DNA from: Erodium maritimum
Lineage: Eukaryota > Streptophyta > Magnoliopsida > Geraniales > Geraniaceae
DNA length: 64,000 nt
Reading direction: 5' to 3'
Assembly: GCA_963921825.1 (NCBI GenBank)
Contig: OY997593.1
Coordinates: forward strand, 61,364,039 to 61,428,038
In this document: piece by piece, positions 56,855 through 64,000 of the stretch
How the letters are laid out: every line of letters begins with the position of its first letter
Position numbering within the stretch: position 1 is the stretch's first letter
The notes under the pieces: generated by a model
Told to the model about the DNA's origin: nothing
Database searches by the model: none
The model's input: the letters and a program-made list of their open reading frames with translations, nothing else
Translations under genes and position numbers: made by a program

Positions 56855-58323
56855 TAAGAACGATTTTTTTAAAATAAAAATATATTTTTAAAAATAAAAA
56901 CTGATTTTTTTTAAATAAAAAATGATTTTCTAAAAATGATTTTAAAAAATATATAAACTTTATTTTTAAAATAAAAAATAAAATTTTAAAAATGAAATTG
57001 ATTTTTTTATAAATAAAAACCGAATTTTCAAAATAATTGTTTTTATAATTATGATTTTCAAAATTTTATTTTACTAAAATAAAAAAAGATTTTTATAAAA
57101 TAAAAGCTATTTTTTGTAAAATAAAAATTATTTTTAAGAATTAATAAAAATTGATAAAGAATTTTAATTATTTTAACAAATATATATAAAAAAAAATAAT
57201 AAAAGAGATAAGAAATATGGATGCTTTGGCTAAAAAACTAACATGAAGAGCTCTGTTAGGGTTTCAGCGCCGCCTTGTTGGCCTCACCCTAGCCCAACCT
57301 CCACCCCTCCCAGCGTAGTTTTGGTTCCTCGTCTCCGCTGCCATGCCGTTCTCCCCGTTCCTCTGCCTCTTCTGTTGCTGTTACGCTAGGATTAGAGAAT
57401 ATCCCCTCTCTAGGAGGCAACCTACCCTGGTCCTTTTCGTCGGCGATTCCTCCTTCTCTTCCGACGCTACCTCTACAACCGCCACTGAAGCAGCCATCGT
57501 TGCCCCCACCTCCTTGGACTCCACCGACGCATACGAACAACTTACAGGTTCGATGAACCCCTGTTTCCTATACCTCTTACAGATTGAGCTGGCATTGGAT
57601 CCTATTGTATCAGATCATCTCGCATGAGCAACCATCGCCATCTCTGAAGCCGCCATGGGCGCGTCCATGTCCATGGCCTCCACCGACCATCAAGCTAATC
57701 GAGTGGGTCTTTTTTATTTTCACTACTTTCGTATTTCCAGGGTCAAAAACTAATGTACGGTTGAGCATTGGGGAATGGCCCTGGGAGTGGTCCCAAGACG
57801 ATGCTTTGCCTCCCACCATCACCACTGTTGAGATCCTTCAGGATTTTCGGTACTCCCTTCTCCCCCCCCCCCCCCTCGTATTCTGTTTCTACCCACGGGG
57901 CATCAAAATACCGCATGTGACAGTTATGGTACTACAAGGATCAGAGAACCATTGTTCATCCAATCTGTCCTTTTCGTGGTTGGGGAGCCTGTTCCTCGAC
58001 GCACAGTAATGTAATTGCTTTTTGATTAATGAAGTTGCAACTTTTTCTCAAAAAAGAGATATAAGAAATTTTGAATTTAGTCAAAATGGTATTATTTTTT
58101 TTAAAATAACTAGTGTATTTTCGTAATTATTTGAAAGATAGGGTTGTGACATTAAAAGATAGTTGAATATATTTTCGCCATTTAACAAAAACGTGACTAA
58201 CGGAGTTGGCAGGGGCTATTTTTCATAAAAGGAAACATCGGGGTATTTATTGGATACAAAAAAACATGAGGATAGCTATCAGAGAAACGTGACAACTTAA
58301 GGGTATGTATTTGTCGTTTTTCC
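56477..58323. mobile_element. Mutator-like (foldback-type) element with long TIRs
   Basis: Long terminal inverted repeats of about 150-170 bp. The left starts GGGAAACGACACATGCATACCC and the right, reverse complemented, starts GGAAAAACGACAAATACATACCC. Both continue with GTTGTCACG, CCTCATGTTTTTTTGTATCC, TTTTATGAAAAATAGCCCCTG. Flanks TATGCATGA (56468-56476) and TATGCACAA (58324-58332) match at 7 of 9 bases, consistent with the 9-bp duplication of Mutator-like elements. The interior is AT-rich with a (TA)n run at 56812-56849 and a nested retroposon. No transposase. Confidence 0.82.
57217..58051 (+). mobile_element. Small retroposon nested in the Mutator-like element
   Basis: 835 bp ending ATTAATGAAGTTGCAAC...CTCAAAAAA. 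Flanked by a direct repeat of AAAAGAGATA(TA)AGAAAT at 57201-57216 and 58052-58069 (2-bp indel). Related in part to 48636-49310. ORFs at 57343-57627 and 57584-58009 show no known domain. A run of about 14 C lies near 57866. It contains a T-rich, CAG-ended stretch that may be a retained intron. Confidence 0.72.
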
Positions 58324-58465
58324 TATGCACAATTAGTATATCTTTAAGATTAGGGATCATTAGATTAAGACTCATTATACATCTAAGAATTTTATTATAA
58401 AGTCATATACTTGATGATCTTATAAAAAGTTGATTAATCATGCAATTAACATTTCACAAAATGAT

Positions 58466-59598
58466 TACAATTATAACTTTTTGCAAAAGCCGCCTCTCTC
58501 TCTCAAGAGAGCTCGAACCCTAAAGGTTTCTACAACGAACCCTAAGGGTTTTTTTTCGCTTTTCTTCTTCCCAACTACAGCCATGGTAGCCTCTGATCAA
58601 CCACAGCCACCCAACCCCACGGCTCCCTTCGCCCCTCCGTTATCGCCATCGCAGATTTCTTCCCCAAATCTGCTTCTCTCCTACCCCATCAAGTTTTTGC
58701 ATCCCCACTTCACCGCCGCCGCCGGAGATAGAGAGCTCTAGCTCGGTGGTGACGAGATCAAGACCAAAGAACTTCTCGTCGATGAGGTGTTACTGTCTGA
58801 TTGTCACCTCCGACGATCCATGGCCGAGTTTGGATCTGGCCAGCGTCAACAACGGTGGGAAGCTCACCGCCATCACCCTCGACGATAGGACCGTCCTCGG
58901 GGCACCGGAGTACTGCAACTCAAGGGTCACGGCATACTTCACGATGTTGTTCTGGTCAATCACAGCCATCTCCCTATCGCTCGTTGGGATGGACGTCGGC
59001 TCCTCCAACACCGGAGTGACGCTGACCGTTCTTCAGTCGCGACTGCTATGGATCTGGAGCAACCCTCGCCAGTCTCGACCATGTGCGTGATGAAGGAGCG
59101 GCACAAAGTTGGTTCGGGGCGAACCACGGCGATCCCGTAAGGGACGTCGTTGAGGGACAAGGAGGAAACCCAGGATTCACAGACTGAGGCGATTCAGCCT
59201 CCTTCGGAAAAATGAGAAGACCCGTCGGGGCGGAAGGGTTCGTCTACGAACTATACCCACAGACCTGGGACTGCCAGTGTTAGGAGGTCTCGGGAAAACC
59301 GTACTCATAGCACTCTATTTCCGCTTTCTTTATGAATTATGTCGTTTTTATTTGGGTTGTATCAGTTTGGTTTACATTTGGATTTTTCTTTTCCTGTTAT
59401 GTATCGTTGAAATGTCGATAAGGGATGTCGTGAGTTAGTGTCTAAGATCAAAAGTAAACTATTTCTATGGGTCCATTAGCGCTGGTCTTGCTACAGTTGG
59501 TCTGGACAAATATCTGGAACCCAGGGCTTTTACGCCCTACCTTGTATGGTTTTTTGTTCGCAATAATGTACTTCCCTAGTTACTCGTTTCAAAAAAAA
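58466..59598 (+). mobile_element. Retroposon sharing the H1 tail, copy 3, with 18-bp target duplication
   Basis: About 1.13 kb. An 18-bp direct repeat AACATTT(C/T)ACAAAATGAT flanks it (58448-58465 and 59599-59616, one difference). It begins with a CTCTCTCTC-rich leader, then an open stretch from 58582 (MVASDQPQPPNPTAPFAPP). Its last 380 bp match the tails of the two H1 elements (GGGACTGCCAGTGTTAGGAGG-like, TATCTGGAACCC, TTACTCGTTTCAAAAAAAA). I do not see DUF4283 or the zinc knuckle, so its body is shortened or different. No ORF2. Confidence 0.75.
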
Positions 59599-59616
59599 AA
59601 CATTTTACAAAATGAT

Positions 59617-59904
59617 AATAAAAGTGTCAATGTATTAATGAATGATAATGTCATACATGATCAAGATTGGACAAAGACATAAAACTAACAACTAGAGTGG
59701 CGCACCAGTTTCTTCTCAAATCTCTAAGGACTCCATCTTCTGCGCTGGGAGAAAGAGCGGCAAAGAGGAGTAAAAAATCATCGTAACACACTTCCTATGA
59801 AGCACTTCATATGACACCAGGAAACTTACGGGGATCACGTTTGACGATATGTTTTTGTGAAACGGTGACTTTGAAGGCAACATGGACGTACATAACGGTT
59901 ATGG
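59617..59904. other. Interspace
   Basis: About 290 bp with no gene recognised, between the retroposon and the copia LTR. Confidence 0.6.
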
Positions 59905-61592
59905 TGTTGGGTCTCGAGGTAGGGTTGGAGATGAACCAACTCGCAGCGGAAAATCAATGAAAACCAAGAGACGATTAAAACCATGAAACAACTAACAAAG
60001 AATGGATTCACAAGAGAAAAATTCAGCACTAGTTCTTACCAAAACAAGAACACCGGTTAACGAATGATTGGCTTGAGTCTCCAAGACGCCTACGTATCCA
60101 CATGGGAATCAAAGCCACGTAGTTCTTCTCTTTGAGGACTCAAGAACACAAAAATGGAGGTGGGAGCTTGCCAAACCCGAAATTGCAAGGGAAGGGAGAG
60201 AGAAGTTGTGTTTCCTATTCTTGTCTTGTGTTTGTTATGTTGAAAAAAGATGACTTAAACATAACAAAACCCATACTTGTCCAACTAAAGGCATGGGACA
60301 AGTATGGTGTCAAGTAAGGTGTAAATAGGACAAAGTATGGCAAGACAAGATTGGGTTAGGTGGTGAATCACCAACACCTTAATCCTTGTCTTGCTTACTT
60401 AGTACTAATTAATCAAGACTTGATTAATTAGTTCCAAGGGCCTTGGTTGCATGGGCCTTTCATGGGCCTCTTGGAACATGGCCCGTGGCCATTTCCAACG
60501 AGGTCCCGTGATTCGCTCATCGCCTCCATGCCTTCCATACCGGAAATGTCCAACATTATCCGACACGATCAATCCCAAGACTCCAAGCCTTGTCTCGATC
60601 TGTGAATTCCTATTCACTTACGAGCACATGACCCAAAACCCAGTTTTGGTCATGTCCCGAGACAACTCCCTTTTGGCCATTCTCCATAAATGTGTCAATG
60701 AGTTTCATCCTCCGGTGTGACCCTTAGGTTTATGCATGTCAATAGATCAACGTAAAATCCCATTTTACTTGATCCTATTTAAGTGGCAACTAACGAGACT
60801 TTAGTATTGCCTGACACTGCATAACGAATCGACCCTGTCGATTCTAACCTTTCCGTCATCCCTGTCATTATCCTTTTATCTCCGATATCCTGATTGAGAT
60901 AAGGCATAGAGCCGTCATCCTTATTATTCTCAATCACCGTTCCTTGATATGTGAGATGACTGAAGATATGATACCCAGTATCATGTGCATGGCCATGCTA
61001 TTCTTCCAGTCACTCTCGATCAAGCGGCCGAGAACCGATATCTTTCCCATACCTTAGTATGAGGGATAAATCCCTTAGCCGTCTTTCGTGTCACTCATGT
61101 AGCCCGTCCCCAAGCCAATCCTGGCCGTTATGGAAGCCCTGTTACGGACAACGTTAGGCTCAGGTCAAACTCAGTTGTTGACTACATAGCGATCACAAAG
61201 ACTCCTTGGTCTAAGGATACATGACAAGCTACAACACTGAATATGTTCATGACTTAATCTATGGCACATATTCAGGGCGGGTCGTCCAATATCATGTCCC
61301 ACATGATATCTATGATCAGACTCCGAAATCCCATTCCAATGACTAACAGAACGTAAGCCATAAAGAGCCATCTTTCATACTAGTCGCTTCTAGTGAAGCT
61401 TTGTTGACTAGGGACCCATCGAGTGTGATCTATCTCGATCTATGGTTCTATTCGCATGGTGGGCATAGATCAGAGCACACATCGATATATTACTCCAACA
61501 CATAAGTAATATAAAGCCGCTTTAATTTTATTGCTAACGATGATATATACATTTGGACATTTAGGATTGAACTACGGGCACTAAGACTAACA
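59905..61592 (-). repeat. 3' LTR of the second copia copy
   Basis: About 1688 bp. It begins TGTTAGTC on the minus strand after the purine tract and ends with inverted-repeat-like ...AACA at 59905. Confidence 0.9.
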
Positions 61593-64000
61593 ATCTCCCA
61601 CTTGCCCTAGTTCCAATCTAAACTCCTATATGTCCCCATCGACTTTACATGTCTAACATGTTCAGGCAGTGACACTGCCTTAGTCAACGAGTTGGCTATG
61701 TTATCATCTGTTGCAATATCGGTTATCTTCACTTCACCTCAGTTCAGTATTTATCTGATGAGGTGGATACGCCGCAGTACATGTTTGGATTTGTTATGCG
61801 ATCTAGGCTTTTAGCTTGCGCAATGGCCCTTGTGTTGTCGCAAAATGGATTCACCGGACTGGATGGGTTTTTAATTACACCCAGCCCTGCCATGAATTTC
61901 CAAATCCACATAGCCTCCTTAGCTGCCTCTGCAGCATCCATGTACTTGGCCTCTATCGTAGATTCGGCAATGGTATCTTGCTTTACGCTTTCCCAGCTAA
62001 AGCTCTGCCATTCAGCGTAAACACATATCCTGATTGACTTCTAAAGTCATCTGGATTTGTCTTGGAAAACTAGCGTCTACTCATCCTTCGACGACTAGTT
62101 CAGCATCATCTTTCCCCCGGGTTAGAATGATGTCTACTGGTACAACATAAGGCTTACGAGACGTCTGGTCTCATACATGTCATGGCATATATGATCGATC
62201 CTGCCCCCAGGCGCATAGGATTCTCATCATCCTTTTCAGCTCATCAGGTGTCTTAGGACACTGAGTCTTGCTGAGATGAATGCCATGACTAGTGGGTAAG
62301 AGTCCTTTCTTTGAATCGAGCATTAAGAACCTACTCAATGCCTTGTTCACATAGGTTCCCTGACTTAAATCCAAGACCCTCTTGGTGCGATCTCTACATA
62401 TCTTAATCCTTAAGATATGAGAAGCATCGCCTAAGTCCTTTATTGAAGAACACTTCCTCAACCAAGCTTTAGTCTCGTGCAAGGTTGGGATGTCGTTTTC
62501 AATGAGAACCAGAAAGGTAATATTGCTCCCACTAGCCTTCTTATAAACGCAAGATTCATCCTCGTTCTTGATTAAGCCAAATCCAATTACAGCTTCATCA
62601 AAACGAAGGATCCAACTCCGAGAAGTTCGTTTCAATCCATAAATGGATTTCAACAACTTATAAATCTTTCCTTTATTCTTCGGATCGTCAAAACCTTTGG
62701 GCCGAGACATACAAACGTACTCAGTCAAATTTCCATTTAGGAAAGCGGTTTTGACATCCACTTGCCATATCTCGTAATTATGATACGCAGTTATGTCAAG
62801 AAGAATTTGGATCGATTTTGACCATAGCCACTAAGGAGAAGGTTTCCTCATAGTCAATCCATTGGATCTGCCTATAACCTTTCGCCACCAGTTGAGCTTT
62901 GTAGGTCAGAGGGTTGCCGTCCATGTCAAACTTCACCTTGAAGATCCATTTGCATCCTATGGTCCTCACACCATTGATGGGATCAACCGGTTCCCAGACT
63001 CGGTTGTCCGACATGGATTGCATTTCCTCCCTCATGGCTCCCAGCCATAACTCGGAGTTGGGCCCACCCACGACTTCCTGAAAGGTGGCTGGATCATCGT
63101 GATCCACCATGACTTCATTGTCACCTCCGGATACCATATCTTGGAGGTGGAAGATTGATCCTTTCAAATCGCCTTGGACCTTCCGGAATTGTAACAGGAA
63201 TTGGTTCTTACTCTACGACAATCTCTGGCTCCTTTCTACTGGGTTGCCAATTGGTTTAGACAGATCTGTACCATCCTGAATTTCTTCGAGATGCACAGTC
63301 CTCCCAATGACGTCTTTGGAAACAAAACTTCTTTTCCATAAAGACCCCACCCCAAGCGACGAACACCATGTTCTCACTGGGATTGTAGAAATAGTATCCC
63401 CTTGTTGCTTTGGGATACCACACGAAGGTGCATATCTCAGATCTTGGTTCGAGCTTAGTCGAAACCAAATGTTTCACATAAGCCTCGCAACCACAAATCT
63501 TTAGGAAGGACAAAGCGGGCATCATCCCGTACCATTTTTAAAATGGTGTCCATTCCACACCATTCGTCGAAGCCCGATTCACTATGAATGCGGTCGTCTC
63601 TAGAGCAAAACCCCTAAAAGAGATTGGGAGATCAGTCCAACTAATCATGGAACAGACCATTGTCTAACAATGTCCGATTTCTCCGTTTGGCTACACCTTT
63701 CAACTACAGTGACCTAGGAGGAGTCCATTTCAAAAGGATCCCATTCTCTTTTAGATGATCTAATAACTCTGTGGTCAAGTATTTTCCACCTCGATCCAAT
63801 CGAAGTGCCTCAATACCTTTGTCGAGCTGGTTTTCTACTATAGTCTTAAACTCTTTGAATTTATCAAAAGCTTCAGACTTATGTCTCACCGAATAGACAT
63901 AACCATATTTACTGTAATCATCAGTAAATGTGATAAAGTAGCTAAAACCCCTCCTGGCAAGTGAACGTATTGGTCTACACACATTCGAGTGTATCAGCCC
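59905..64000 (-). mobile_element. Second copy of the young Ty1/copia family, cut by the window edge
   Basis: Minus strand. The 3' LTR at 59905-61592 is nearly identical to the LTRs at 6965-8647 and 12021-13715. A purine tract is at about 61593-61605. RNase H (61941-61744), RT (62761-62180, starting MDVKTAFLNGNLTEYVCMSR), the gag-pol linker part (63167-62796) and integrase (from 63982) follow. Its outer LTR end reads TGTTGGGTCTCGAGG on the plus strand. The 5' half lies beyond the window, so no target duplication can be tested. Broken, but close in age to the nested copy. Confidence 0.93.

Larger units (their letters stand above)
53335..58440 (-). mobile_element. Old copia-type LTR remnant split by two later insertions
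   Basis: Three pieces (53335-53834, 56309-56476, 58324-58440) show short same-order matches to the 1.7-kb copia LTRs of this window. They include CATGGCCATGC, ATGAGGGA(C/T)AAAT(T/C)CCTTA and a TATCCAATA...ATAGTATCTATGAT block like TCGTCCAATATCATG...GATATCTATGAT. The matches are weak, so this is a distant, old relative. The gaps are filled by a solo LTR and a Mutator-like element. Confidence 0.45.

Overview
The window reads as nuclear DNA of a flowering plant, most likely a eudicot or related lineage. I cannot place it more closely. It has small intronless plant-type genes, a plant tRNA-derived SINE, Sirevirus-type Ty1/copia elements, a PIF/Harbinger transposase of the plant type and several plant LINEs. 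There are no prokaryotic operons, rRNA, true tRNA genes, CRISPR arrays or organelle DNA that I can see. Most of the 64 kb is nested transposable-element sequence.

The only convincing host genes are four hybrid proline-rich proteins (HyPRPs: signal peptide, proline-rich stretch, eight-cysteine lipid-transfer-like domain) at 19.7, 24.4 and 44.3 kb on the plus strand and 47.5 kb on the minus strand. The first two are identical across their transcribed region although their upstream DNA has diverged. They probably encode secreted cell-wall or plasma-membrane proteins.

Layout. 1-15.6 kb: remains of Sirevirus-type copia DNA with two LTRs and an env-like region. One LTR holds a minus-strand LINE. 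The env-like region is split by a young minus-strand copia element flanked by 196-bp direct repeats. 16.6-18.6 kb: a Harbinger transposon with a decayed transposase. 19.3-25.1 kb: the HyPRP pair, separated by a head-to-head LINE composite and a 726-bp tandem duplication that includes the 3' end of the first HyPRP gene. 26.3-38.5 kb: a run of non-LTR retroposons, several with a LINE ORF1 but no ORF2, and three copies of an apparently noncoding 1.3-1.5 kb family. 39.2-43.3 kb: a 5'-truncated LINE and a 2.8-kb solo LTR. 44-48 kb: two HyPRP genes with two MITE-like foldbacks and a SINE. 48.6-53 kb: small retroposons, a MITE in a (TA)n tract, a TIR element carrying GC-rich DNA and minisatellites. 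53.3-58.4 kb: an old copia LTR holding a solo LTR and a Mutator-like element that itself holds a retroposon. 58.5-64 kb: another ORF1-type retroposon remnant and a second copy of the young copia, cut by the window edge.

The strongest leads are the 196-bp repeats around the nested copia, whose divergence matches that of its LTRs; the ORF1-only LINE families; and the sharply bounded identity of the two HyPRP genes, which suggests recent gene conversion.
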